Below are positions 51,260 to 59,724 of a stretch of DNA of 64,000 bases, in pieces. The DNA comes from SZUA-309 sp965233675 (GTDB lineage Bacteria; Pseudomonadota; Gammaproteobacteria; Pseudomonadales; Azotimanducaceae), in contig OZ247498.1 of assembly GCA_965233675.1 (NCBI GenBank), positions 3,844,001 to 3,908,000 of the forward strand, in the 5' to 3' direction. The position numbers and the translations under genes are program-made. Each line of letters starts with the position of its first letter. Positions within the stretch are counted from its first letter, which is position 1. Below the pieces are notes generated by a model that saw only the letters and a list, made by a program, of their open reading frames with translations, searched no databases and was not told the origin of the DNA.

Positions 51260-51347
51260 ACTCGAAACAGACTCGAAACAGACTCGAAACAGACTCGAAA
51301 CAGACTCGAAACAGACTCGAAACAGACTCGAAACAGACTCGAAACAG
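51260..51347 (+). repeat. Eight exact 11-bp tandem repeats in the rpoZ leader
   Basis: The unit ACTCGAAACAG is repeated eight times without a mismatch from 51260 to 51347, ending 19 bases before the rpoZ ATG. An 11-base period is close to one helical turn. The lack of divergence between copies suggests recent expansion or active homogenisation. The array is non-coding. Confidence 0.95.
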
Positions 51348-51366
51348 ATCCAGAAGGTCCCAAGCA

Positions 51367-51651
51367 ATGGCCCGAATTACCGTAGAAGATTGCCTCGAAA
51401 ACGTGGAAAACCGCTTCGAGCTCGTCATGCTCGCGACCCGTCGCGCCCGTCAGATGCGCCGCTACGGTGTGGATCCCATGGTACCCGAGGAAAACGACAA
51501 GGCGACTGTCATTGCCCTCCGGGAAATCGCTGAAGGTCTTGTCTCCCACGAAATGCTTGACGCACAGGAGACCTCCACGGAGGATGAAGAGGTAGAAATT
51601 ACCTTCTCCGTGGGAGATGACGAGCGAAGCGACCTCAAGTCCGACTTCTAA
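51367..51651 (+). CDS. rpoZ: RNA polymerase omega subunit
   Basis: A 94-residue protein starting MARITVEDCLENVENRFELV, the omega signature, followed by ATRRARQMRRYG and KATVIALREIAEG. It chaperones the beta' subunit and takes part in ppGpp binding to the polymerase. AAGG lies upstream of the ATG at suitable distance. Its last 35 bases overlap the proposed spoT start. An in-frame upstream ATG at 51184 would translate the tandem repeats and is rejected. Confidence 0.96.
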   Translation: MARITVEDCLENVENRFELVMLATRRARQMRRYGVDPMVPEENDKATVIALREIAEGLVSHEMLDAQETSTEDEEVEITFSVGDDERSDLKSDF

Positions 51652-54025
51652 GAAGTCGGAGCCGAGCCGGCGTGGCAGCGTCGGCAAGCCCTCCGCACCC
51701 CGATCCGATTCGCCGGGCGCCGCTCGCACTCGGGCGAACCAATCTCCCACCAGCCAGACGCCAGACACGAACAGAACCGACGCCCAACCGCTAGACGACC
51801 ACGCCATGGTCGCCGACCAGTGGCTGCGGGCCAAGCAGAATCCGAACGATTCCATCTTCGTCAGCCGGCTGGCTGACCATGCCCGACGTGATGCGGTGGC
51901 GAGTCCCGCCACCATCGAGAAGCTGAGGAAGCTTGCGGCCAGCTATCTGCCGGATGAACAGGTGCAGCTGATCGTCGAGGCACACGCCTACGCGGAAGTT
52001 GCCCATGAAGGTCAGACCCGCCGGACGGGGCACGCCTACATCACGCACCCACTGGCGGTGGCCAATATCCTGGCCGGCTTACGGATGGACCCGGAAACCA
52101 TCATCGCCGGTCTGCTGCACGACGTGCTCGAAGACACAGAAGCCAGCAAACAGGCCCTTGGTGACCGATTCGGTACCTCGGTGGCCGAAATCGTCGATGG
52201 CGTTTCCAAGCTGTCCAAGATCTTCCGTTCCCGGGCAGAGGCCCAGGCCGAGAACTTCCAGAAGATGGCCATGGCCATGGCCAAAGACATCCGGGTGATC
52301 ATGGTGAAGCTGGCCGACCGCCTGCACAACATGCGCACCATCGGAGTGATGAGTCAGGAACAGCGCAAACGCATCGCCAAGGAAACGCTCGACTTCTACG
52401 CACCCATCGCCCAGCGGCTCGGCATGCACTCGGTGAAGGTGGAGTTCGAGGAACTGTCTTTCGCCGCGCTCTATCCGCTGCGCCAGGACCGGATCAGCGA
52501 GGCCGTACGATCTGCCCGGGGCAACCGGAAGGAGCTGATGGAGGACGTGCGCCGTTCCATTGAAGCCGCCCTTGCCAGCGAGGGGGTCAAAGCTTCGGTA
52601 CACGGCCGGGAGAAGCACCTCTACTCGATCTATCAGAAAATGAAGACTCAGCATAAGTCCTTTTCTGAAATCATGGACGTGTTCGGCTTCCGGGTGGTGG
52701 TGGAACAGGCGGACGACTGCTACCGGGCACTCGGTATCGTCCACAACCTCTACAAGCCGGTGGCCGGTCGCTTCAAAGACTACATCGCGATACCCAAAGC
52801 CAATGGCTACCAGTCTCTGCACACCACCCTGTTCGGTATGCACGGGGTGCCCATCGAAGTGCAGATCCGTACCGAACATATGGAACAGGTTGCGGAAAGC
52901 GGCATCGCCGGCCACTGGCTGTACAAGTCGGAGTCCGACTCCTTCGTCTCGAGCCAGCAGCGGGCCCGGGCCTGGGTGCGCGACCTGCTCGATCTGCAGC
53001 AACGGGCCGGCAATCCGATGGAGTTCGTTGAAAGTCTGAAGATCGATCTGTTTCCGGACGAGGTGTACGTGTTCACACCCAAAGGCCAGATCCTCGAACT
53101 GCCACGCGGCTCCTGCCCTGTGGATTTTGCCTACGCCGTGCACACGGATGTGGGTAACCGTTGCGTCGCCTGCCGGGTGGACCGGAATCTGGCGCCGCTG
53201 TCACAACAACTGCAATCCGGTCAGTCCGTGGAAATCATCACCTCGGAAGAGGCGCGGCCCAACCCGGACTGGCTCACATTCGTGGTCTCATCCAAGGCAC
53301 GAACGGGCATTCGCCAGGCGCTGAAAACACAGCAGGATTCCCAGTCAATCACCTTCGGCCGGCAACTTCTGAACCGTTCACTGGCCAGCGCAAACAAGTC
53401 GATCAACGATCTCGATTTCCGACGTCTGCGACGGGTCTTCAAGGAGTTCGGGGTCAAACGTCTCGATGAAGTTCTGGCAGCTATCGGCAACGGCCAGCTG
53501 ATGAGCTATGCGGTGGCGCAGCGGCTGCTGGCCGAGGACGATCCGGACTTCGAAGGGGTGCCGGTGGAGTCCGGTGGCCCGGTGGCCATCCGCGGCGGTG
53601 AAGGGCTGGTGGTGAACTATGGCCGCTGCTGCGGACCCGTACCCGGGGATGCGATCGTCGGCCACATGACGCCGGGCAAGGGTTTCGTCGTGCATGTGGA
53701 AACCTGCCCGAACATGGTGGAGATCCGCCGCCGCCGTGGAGCAAAGGAAATCATTCCCGCACACTGGGCTGCCTCCAAGGAAAATGAATTCCTCACCACC
53801 CTGCGTCTGCAGGTGAGCCGCCAGAAAGGCATCATTGCAGAACTTGCCAGTACCATCGCCGAGGTGGACGCTGGCGTGGAAAACATCCACGTCGAAGAAC
53901 GGAGCGCCGAGGTCACCAGCGTGATCGCCCGACTCGGCGTCAAAGATCGCAACCACCTGGCCCGGGCGATCCGTCGCCTGCGCAATCTGCCAAGCGTGAT
54001 CAGCATCTCCCGACTCGGCAGCTGA
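51617..54025 (+). CDS. spoT: Bifunctional (p)ppGpp synthetase/hydrolase
   Basis: An 802-residue RelA/SpoT homologue if started at 51617. The HD hydrolase domain shows THPLAVANILA and LLHDVLEDT, so hydrolysis is likely intact. The synthetase domain shows REKHLYSIYQKM, then GRFKDYIAIPKANGYQSLHT; the RFKD version is that of bifunctional enzymes. TGS (YVFTPKGQILELPRGSCPVD), GRCCGPVPGD and a C-terminal ACT domain follow. The first 100 residues are a polar, proline/serine-rich extension absent from E. coli SpoT (702 residues). An internal ATG at 51806 is an alternative start. The usual rpoZ-spoT order is kept. Confidence 0.95.
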   Translation: MTSEATSSPTSKKSEPSRRGSVGKPSAPRSDSPGAARTRANQSPTSQTPDTNRTDAQPLDDHAMVADQWLRAKQNPNDSIFVSRLADHARRDAVASPATIEKLRKLAASYLPDEQVQLIVEAHAYAEVAHEGQTRRTGHAYITHPLAVANILAGLRMDPETIIAGLLHDVLEDTEASKQALGDRFGTSVAEIVDGVSKLSKIFRSRAEAQAENFQKMAMAMAKDIRVIMVKLADRLHNMRTIGVMSQEQRKRIAKETLDFYAPIAQRLGMHSVKVEFEELSFAALYPLRQDRISEAVRSARGNRKELMEDVRRSIEAALASEGVKASVHGREKHLYSIYQKMKTQHKSFSEIMDVFGFRVVVEQADDCYRALGIVHNLYKPVAGRFKDYIAIPKANGYQSLHTTLFGMHGVPIEVQIRTEHMEQVAESGIAGHWLYKSESDSFVSSQQRARAWVRDLLDLQQRAGNPMEFVESLKIDLFPDEVYVFTPKGQILELPRGSCPVDFAYAVHTDVGNRCVACRVDRNLAPLSQQLQSGQSVEIITSEEARPNPDWLTFVVSSKARTGIRQALKTQQDSQSITFGRQLLNRSLASANKSINDLDFRRLRRVFKEFGVKRLDEVLAAIGNGQLMSYAVAQRLLAEDDPDFEGVPVESGGPVAIRGGEGLVVNYGRCCGPVPGDAIVGHMTPGKGFVVHVETCPNMVEIRRRRGAKEIIPAHWAASKENEFLTTLRLQVSRQKGIIAELASTIAEVDAGVENIHVEERSAEVTSVIARLGVKDRNHLARAIRRLRNLPSVISISRLGS

Positions 54026-54142
54026 CTGGCAAAGTACCTTGTTCAGCCTGTCGCACCCGTCGCGAGGCCGGCGGTTTCTGACAAGCAGACACAAGCTGAA
54101 CCACGCAGACAATTAGAAAACATTACCCAGCCTGGATTTATC

Positions 54143-54523
54143 ATGAAGCAACCCATAAGCACAGAGTCGGCGCCAGCCGCCATCGGAACCTATTCTCAGG
54201 CCATTGAAGCCAGCGGCAGATTCATTTTCCTGTCCGGGCAGATCCCGCTCGATCCAGCGAGTATGGAGATGGTGTCGGAGGATGTGGCCATCCAGACCGA
54301 GCAGGTATTCAAAAACCTGGCCGCGGTTGCCGATGCCGCCGGCGGAACGCTCGACGATCTCGCCAAGCTCACCGTCTACCTCACCGATCTGTCGGACTTT
54401 GCCACGGTCAACGAAGTCATGGCCCGGCACATCAACGAACCTTATCCGGCCAGGGCGGCCATCGGCGTCTCTGAACTGCCCCGCGGCGCAGCCGTGGAGA
54501 TCGAAGGTATTCTGGTGCTCTGA
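54143..54523 (+). CDS. ridA: RidA family enamine/imine deaminase
   Basis: A 126-residue YjgF/YER057c/UK114 protein. Motifs are PAAIGTYSQAI near residue 12, FLSGQIPLDP near 31, and the C-terminal ARAAIGVSELPRGAAVEIE containing the conserved Arg of the active site. It hydrolyses reactive enamines formed by PLP enzymes. spoT-ridA-recG is conserved in Pseudomonas. The 117-base gap after spoT shows no clear terminator. Confidence 0.95.
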   Translation: MKQPISTESAPAAIGTYSQAIEASGRFIFLSGQIPLDPASMEMVSEDVAIQTEQVFKNLAAVADAAGGTLDDLAKLTVYLTDLSDFATVNEVMARHINEPYPARAAIGVSELPRGAAVEIEGILVL

Positions 54524-54560
54524 TCAACGGGGCGGAATTCTGTCCGGCAGGCACACTGAC

Positions 54561-56579
54561 ATGGCGGCAAACGCACCTTCGGCAAGCAATCCGGTGACCG
54601 CCCTGAAAGGGGTGGGCCCGAGCCTGGCGGAGAAGCTCGAACGACTCGGCGTGCACCGTCTGCTCGACCTGCTGCTCCACCTGCCAATGCGTTACCAGGA
54701 CCGCTCCCGGGTGATCAGCCTTGCCTCTCTGACGCCGGAGCAGGAATGTCTGGTGCAGGGGCAGGTCGTCGAGGCCCGCCTGGCGTACGGCCGGCGACGC
54801 AGTCTGCTGGTCACGCTGGAAGATCAGACCGGCTACCTGAAGCTTCGCTTTTTCTATTTCTCCCGCGCTCAGCAGAACGCACTGCAGACCGGCATGCACG
54901 TGCAGGCGTTCGGCCAGGTGCGCATCACCCGGGAAGGGCTGGAGATGATCCACCCGGAGTACCGGACCTTTCGAGAGGCGCCACCACCTCCCGAGCCGGA
55001 ACTGACGCCCGTCTACCCGACCACAAAGGGGCTTGGCCAGGGCCGGCTGCGGACCTTGACCGATCAGATCCTCGGTATGGACTGGCCGGAAGACGACGGC
55101 ACCCCCTATGCGGATCTGCGCTACCTGCACCGTCCCCCTGCGAACGCGAACGAGGCCGATATCGCCGAGGTCCAGGCCCGCATCGCCCTGGATGAACTGA
55201 CCGCGTATTACCTGGTCATGCGACATCGGCAATCAGACCGGGCCGGTCATCGCACCATCGCCCTGCCCCAGGCCGAACAGCTCGGCCGTGAGCTGCTCAA
55301 ATCCCTCGGCTTCCGTCTGACCGGCGCTCAGCGCCGGGTCACCACCGAAGTGCTCGAGGACCTCAGCCGGGCGGTGCCGATGCTGCGTCTGGTGCAGGGG
55401 GATGTGGGTTCCGGCAAGACGGTAATCGCCGCCTTTGCCGCCATCCGGGCGGCAGAACATGGTGCCCAGACGGCGCTGATGGCGCCGACGGAGATTCTGG
55501 CCGAACAGCACTATCTGAATTTTGTCAGCTGGCTCGATCCACTCGGCATCCCCGTCGTGCTGCTGACCGGTGCTCAGAGCGCCGCCCAACGGAGACAGGC
55601 CATTGCCGCCATCGAGTCCGGCGAGGCGCTGGTGGCCGTGGGCACGCATGCGCTGTTTCAGAACGCGGTCAGCTTTCACCGCCTGGCATTGACCGTGGTG
55701 GATGAGCAGCATCGATTCGGCGTCCACCAGCGCATGGCCCTGAAAGACAAAGGCCAGCTGCCGCACCAGCTGGTGATGACGGCGACACCCATCCCCCGCA
55801 CCCTGACTATGGCGCTCTACGCCGATATGGATGTCTCCACCCTGGATGAGCTGCCGGCAGGGCGCCAACCGATCACCACCACCGTGGTTGCCGACGATCG
55901 CCGTGAAGAAGTGCTGGCGCATCTGGCCACCGAGCTCGCCGCCGGCCGTCAGGCCTACTGGGTCTGCCCGCTGATCGAAGCATCCGATGCGCTGGACGCA
56001 GCCTCCGTGGAAGGCACGTTGCCACTGCTCCAGGCCGCATTGCCCGGCAGCCGGATCGGCGTGCTGCATGGGCGCATGAAAAGCGACGAGAAGGCCAGGA
56101 TCATGGCCGAATTCAAATCCGGCCAGCTTCAGCTGCTGCTCGCCACCACGGTGGTGGAGGTGGGCGTCGATGTGCCGAATGCCAGCCTGATGGTGATCGA
56201 AAACCCTGAACGTATGGGGCTTGCGCAGCTGCACCAGCTACGTGGCCGGGTCGGCCGGGGATCACACGCCTCCTACTGTGTGCTGTTGTACGCAACACCC
56301 CTCGGCGAAACCAGCCGACGCAGGCTCGCGGTGATCAGAGAGAGTCAGGATGGATTCAGGATCGCGGAAGAAGATCTGAATATCCGCGGACCGGGCGATC
56401 TCCTCGGCACCCGGCAGACCGGGGAACAGCAGTTCAGGATCGCCGACCTCCGAACCCACGCCCATCTGATGCCGGAGGTGATCCGGCGTGGCGATGCACT
56501 GTTGAAGTCAGATCCTGAGACCGCAGCGCGGCTGCTCGGCATCTGGGCGCCGGCGGATTCGGGTCACGCGGCCGTTTGA
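54561..56579 (+). CDS. recG: ATP-dependent DNA helicase RecG
   Basis: A 672-residue branch-migration helicase (E. coli 693). The N-terminal wedge/OB domain has TALKGVGPSLAEKLERLGV near residue 13, and helicase motifs are Walker A QGDVGSGKTVIA near 284, the Walker B variant DEQHRFGVHQR near 385, and the C-terminal RGRVGRGSHASYCVL. The ATG at 54561 is chosen; a longer frame beginning at 54204 overlaps ridA. It acts on stalled replication forks. Confidence 0.96.
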   Translation: MAANAPSASNPVTALKGVGPSLAEKLERLGVHRLLDLLLHLPMRYQDRSRVISLASLTPEQECLVQGQVVEARLAYGRRRSLLVTLEDQTGYLKLRFFYFSRAQQNALQTGMHVQAFGQVRITREGLEMIHPEYRTFREAPPPPEPELTPVYPTTKGLGQGRLRTLTDQILGMDWPEDDGTPYADLRYLHRPPANANEADIAEVQARIALDELTAYYLVMRHRQSDRAGHRTIALPQAEQLGRELLKSLGFRLTGAQRRVTTEVLEDLSRAVPMLRLVQGDVGSGKTVIAAFAAIRAAEHGAQTALMAPTEILAEQHYLNFVSWLDPLGIPVVLLTGAQSAAQRRQAIAAIESGEALVAVGTHALFQNAVSFHRLALTVVDEQHRFGVHQRMALKDKGQLPHQLVMTATPIPRTLTMALYADMDVSTLDELPAGRQPITTTVVADDRREEVLAHLATELAAGRQAYWVCPLIEASDALDAASVEGTLPLLQAALPGSRIGVLHGRMKSDEKARIMAEFKSGQLQLLLATTVVEVGVDVPNASLMVIENPERMGLAQLHQLRGRVGRGSHASYCVLLYATPLGETSRRRLAVIRESQDGFRIAEEDLNIRGPGDLLGTRQTGEQQFRIADLRTHAHLMPEVIRRGDALLKSDPETAARLLGIWAPADSGHAAV

Positions 56580-56612
56580 GCTCAACGGCGCGAGTCTCCG
56601 ACAGCAGCGGTC

Positions 56613-57890
56613 TCAGTGGCCCTTGCCAACCACCCGGCCGGCATCCGGATCGTTGAACACATCCATGTCCAGATCGTTCTCCGAACTGGCGACGATGGTG
56701 GCAACGGTGCCGTCACCCACGACGTTCACCGAGGTCCGCAACATGTCGAGCAGCCGATCGATGCCGATGATGAGACCAATGCCTTCCACAGGCAGACCCA
56801 CCTGATTCAGCACCATGGCCAGCATGATGAGGCCCACGCCCGGGACACCGGCGGTACCGATGGACGCGAGCGTGGCAGTCAGAATCACCATCAGGTAGTC
56901 GGCGATGGTGAGATCGAACAGGTAGAACTGGGCGATGAACACCGTGGCCACACCCTGCATGATGGCGGTGCCATCCATATTGACGGTGGCGCCCAGCGGC
57001 ACAGCGAAGGAGGCGACTTCGTTTTTCACACCCACCCGCTGCTGCACGGTTCTCAGGGTCACCGGCAGCGTGGCGCCACTGGATGAGGTGGAGAACGCCA
57101 CCAGCATGGGCTCCCGCATCTTGGCGAAGAATCGCAGCGGATTGATCCGCGCGAACACGGTGAGCAGGGTCGGGTAGACGACGATGGCATGGAGCAGGAG
57201 CGCCAGTACCACCGTGCCGAAGTAAGCCGCAAGCTTGCCGATTTCTGCCCAGCCAACCTTGGTGAACAGAACGCCCATGAGGCAGAACACACCATAGGGC
57301 GCAAGGGAGATCAGCATGGTGATGAGCTTCATGAGGATCTCGTTGAGATCATCGAAAAAGTTGTTGATCCGCTCACCCGCTTTCCCGGACCTGGACAGCG
57401 CGATGCCGAACAGCAGGGCGAATACGATGACCTGAAGCATGCTGCCCTGGGCCATTGCCGCGACGGGATTGGTGGGAAAGATGTTGATCAGCGTTTCTTT
57501 GATGCTCTCGGCTTCTTTCGGCACGAATTCGGAAGGGGTGATGTCGGCACCCGTGGCGCCCTCACCCGGCGCGATCACGAGCGCCAGCAGGAGGGCGATG
57601 CTGATGGCGATGGCAGTGGTGAGCAGATACAGCCCCACCGTCTTGCCGCCGACCCTGCCCATGTTGCCATGGCCGCCCAGGCTGGCCGCGCCGCAGACGA
57701 GGGATACGAAGACCAGCGGCACCACCATGAGCTTGAGACTGGCGATGAAGATCTGACCACCGGCATCGAGCAGGCCGTCGATCAGATAAATCCGGATGAG
57801 GCTGTCGGGTTCTGCGCCCGTCACCTGAACGAGCAGGCCGACGGTCAGCCCCGCAACCATGCCGATCAGGATGCGGATGGTCAGGTTCAT
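56613..57890 (-). CDS. Dicarboxylate/amino acid:cation symporter (DAACS family)
   Basis: A 425-residue inner-membrane transporter of the GltP/DctA family. The first hairpin loop has FSTSSSGATLP near residue 270, followed by the ion/substrate motif GATVNMDGTAIMQGVATVFIAQ (about 303-324, conserved NMDGT), the second hairpin SIGTAGVPGVG, and DRLLDMLRTSVNVVGD near 380. It takes up glutamate/aspartate or C4-dicarboxylates with sodium or protons; substrate cannot be read from sequence. It is encoded alone, convergent with recG. Confidence 0.9.
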   Translation of the reverse strand: MNLTIRILIGMVAGLTVGLLVQVTGAEPDSLIRIYLIDGLLDAGGQIFIASLKLMVVPLVFVSLVCGAASLGGHGNMGRVGGKTVGLYLLTTAIAISIALLLALVIAPGEGATGADITPSEFVPKEAESIKETLINIFPTNPVAAMAQGSMLQVIVFALLFGIALSRSGKAGERINNFFDDLNEILMKLITMLISLAPYGVFCLMGVLFTKVGWAEIGKLAAYFGTVVLALLLHAIVVYPTLLTVFARINPLRFFAKMREPMLVAFSTSSSGATLPVTLRTVQQRVGVKNEVASFAVPLGATVNMDGTAIMQGVATVFIAQFYLFDLTIADYLMVILTATLASIGTAGVPGVGLIMLAMVLNQVGLPVEGIGLIIGIDRLLDMLRTSVNVVGDGTVATIVASSENDLDMDVFNDPDAGRVVGKGH

Positions 57891-57951
57891 GCTCGACCTC
57901 CCTCAGCTATGAAGGCCAGTGAATTGTCGGTTTGTGTGCCCGGGAGAAAGA

Positions 57952-58119
57952 TCAGCCAACCTCGATCATTTCGAAGTCTTCCTTGCTGACCCCGCACTCG
58001 GGGCAGACGAAGTCTTCCGGAACGTCTTCCCAGCGGGTTCCCGGTGCCACATTTTCTTCCTCGCAACCCTCCGCTTCGTCATATATCCAACCGCAGACGA
58101 TGCACTGCCACTTCCGCAT
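57952..58119 (-). CDS. Rubredoxin
   Basis: A 55-residue iron protein with two cysteine knuckles, WQCIVCGWIYD (residues 4-14) and FVCPECGVSKEDF (37-49), ending EMIEVG. The central segment shows the typical PGTRWEDVPEDF. Rubredoxins carry single electrons, for example to alkane hydroxylases or in oxidative-stress defence; no partner reductase is in the window. In Pseudomonas, rubredoxin genes are also found in the recG-ubiA neighbourhood. Confidence 0.96.
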   Translation of the reverse strand: MRKWQCIVCGWIYDEAEGCEEENVAPGTRWEDVPEDFVCPECGVSKEDFEMIEVG

Positions 58120-58204
58120 GATTTACCCGCTTTCCTTTCAGACCGGCTGTTGAATCAAGGCGCGTAAACTACTTGCCCGACCCAGAAAAATCAATTGGAT
58201 AGCG

Positions 58205-59212
58205 ATGCCGGGCCACGTTCCTTCCACTATCATTGGGCACAGGATGAACCCGGCGAAAATGGACATCAGCACCCACCGCAAAGCTTCCGGCATCGGCGAC
58301 ACGGTCGCGGGATCGGCCTTGGACGCGCTCCGCCCCTATCTGACACTGATGCGGGCGGACAGACCCGTGGGCACGCTACTGCTGCTCTGGCCAACCCTGG
58401 CCGCCCTCTGGCTGGCGGCGGAGGGCGCCCCGTCTGTGGGGCTCGTCGTCGTTTTTGCACTGGGAACCTGGCTGATGCGGTCCGCCGGCTGTGTGATCAA
58501 CGATATTGCCGACCGGAAGATCGACAGCCATGTGGCCCGCACGTTGAACCGGCCGCTGGCCACCGGCACGGTGCGCACGGGCCAGGCCGTCTGTCTGTTT
58601 CTGGGTCTGGTGGCGGCGGCCGGGTGCCTGCTGCTGTTTCTGAATCCGCTGACCCGACTGCTGGCGGTGGCAGGCCTTGGCATGGCCGCGGTGTATCCCT
58701 TCATGAAACGCTGGACCTATCTGCCTCAGGTGGTGCTGGGCGCCGCTTTCAGCTGGGGTCTGATCATGGCCTATGCCGCCGTCCAGGGCCGCCTGCCCAT
58801 TGACGCCTGGCTGCTGTTCATCGCCAGTCTGACCTGGATCGTCGCCTACGACACCATGTATGCCATGGTGGACCGGGAGGACGATCTGAAGATCGGCGTG
58901 CGTTCCACGGCAATCCTGTTCGGTGCCCAGGACCGGCTCATGATTGCGCTCCTGCAGGGGGTGACGCTGACGGCCCTGGTTCTGCTGGCGGGCGTTATCG
59001 AAGCGCGCGGGCCGTTCCAGCTCGGCATCATCGCCGCCGCAGGCTTCTTCCTTTATCAGCATTACCTGATCAGAAACCGGGAGCGGGACGGCTGCTTCAC
59101 CGCCTTCACCAACAACGTCTGGGTCGGCTTTTCCCTCTTTCTGGGCGCGGTGGTGGAACTCTCGATCCTGCCCCATCTCGCCGGTATGCCGTTTTTCGGG
59201 ATCACCCTCTGA
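58205..59212 (+). CDS. ubiA: 4-hydroxybenzoate octaprenyltransferase
   Basis: A membrane prenyltransferase (335 residues from 58205; typical UbiA is about 290, so the true start may be the ATG at 58244 or 58259). It attaches the polyprenyl tail in ubiquinone synthesis. Two Asp-rich motifs are NDIADRKIDSHVARTLNRPLA, shown here in its first 16 residues as NDIADRKIDSHVARTL, and DREDDLKIGVRSTA. Seven to nine hydrophobic segments are predicted. It is divergent from rubredoxin, and its stop overlaps the proposed CTG start of dctQ. Confidence 0.92.
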   Translation: MPGHVPSTIIGHRMNPAKMDISTHRKASGIGDTVAGSALDALRPYLTLMRADRPVGTLLLLWPTLAALWLAAEGAPSVGLVVVFALGTWLMRSAGCVINDIADRKIDSHVARTLNRPLATGTVRTGQAVCLFLGLVAAAGCLLLFLNPLTRLLAVAGLGMAAVYPFMKRWTYLPQVVLGAAFSWGLIMAYAAVQGRLPIDAWLLFIASLTWIVAYDTMYAMVDREDDLKIGVRSTAILFGAQDRLMIALLQGVTLTALVLLAGVIEARGPFQLGIIAAAGFFLYQHYLIRNRERDGCFTAFTNNVWVGFSLFLGAVVELSILPHLAGMPFFGITL

Positions 59213-59724
59213 GCAGATTCATCGGGCAGCTTATCGAGAGGACGGGGCACACCGTTGCCTGGCTGATCTTTGCGATGGCCCTGATCACCTTTGCCGTCGT
59301 GCTGTTCCGGTATGGCTTCAATCTGGGTGCCATCGCAGTGCAGGAAAGCGTTCTGTATCTTCATGCCATCACGTTCATGCTCGGCATACCCTATGCCCTG
59401 AAAACGGACCAGCACGTTCGAGTGGACGTGATCTACAGCCGCCTCACGGCTTCCGGGCGGGCTCGAGTCAATCTGCTGGGGCATTGCCTGTTCCTGCTGC
59501 CGGTGGCGGGCACCATTTTCTGGTTGTCATTGCCTTACGTCGGCGCCGCCTGGCGCATTCTCGAAGGCTCCCCGGAAGTTGGCGGTCTGCCGGCGGTGTT
59601 TCTACTGAAAACGTTGATTCCGGTGACCAGCGCTCTGCTCTTCGGGCAGGGCCTGGTGGAGGTCCTGGGGACCGCGCGAAGCATGCGGGCATCCGTGCCT
59701 GAACAGCCGGAGACCGGCGGATGA
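59209..59724 (+). CDS. dctQ: TRAP transporter small permease (DctQ family), probable CTG start
   Basis: A protein of about 171 residues with four hydrophobic segments (about 15-35, 45-65, 90-110 and 130-150 counted from 59209), including HVRVDVIYSRL, a family motif. The first ATG in frame (59275) falls inside the first helix and would remove half of it. Upstream, the frame has no ATG, GTG or TTG. A CTG at 59209 overlaps the ubiA stop as CTGA and is preceded by GGGA at seven bases, so I propose it as start. ATGA overlap with dctM. Confidence 0.75.
   Translation: MSRFIGQLIERTGHTVAWLIFAMALITFAVVLFRYGFNLGAIAVQESVLYLHAITFMLGIPYALKTDQHVRVDVIYSRLTASGRARVNLLGHCLFLLPVAGTIFWLSLPYVGAAWRILEGSPEVGGLPAVFLLKTLIPVTSALLFGQGLVEVLGTARSMRASVPEQPETGG

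Larger units (their letters stand above)
50764..51366. other. Repeat-rich intergenic interval between gmk and rpoZ
   Basis: No gene is supported in these 603 bases. Several frames are open but their translations follow the repeats and have no family-like features. The interval holds two separate inverted repeats with inner hairpins (50808-50905 and 51031-51181), a smaller stem AGTTGTG (50993-50999) with CACAACT (51017-51023), a predicted rpoZ promoter (51208-51236) and eight 11-bp tandem repeats (51260-51347). Confidence 0.85.

Noticed and set aside
51260..51347. CRISPR array
   Set aside because: The repeats are directly adjacent with no spacers, the unit is only 11 bp, and there are no cas genes.
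50741..51915. Open frames across the gmk-rpoZ interval, including one reading the tandem repeat as a repeated FRVCFESVSSL peptide
   Set aside because: The translations are set by inverted and tandem DNA repeats, have no convincing starts, and extend antisense into spoT; I treat the interval as non-coding.
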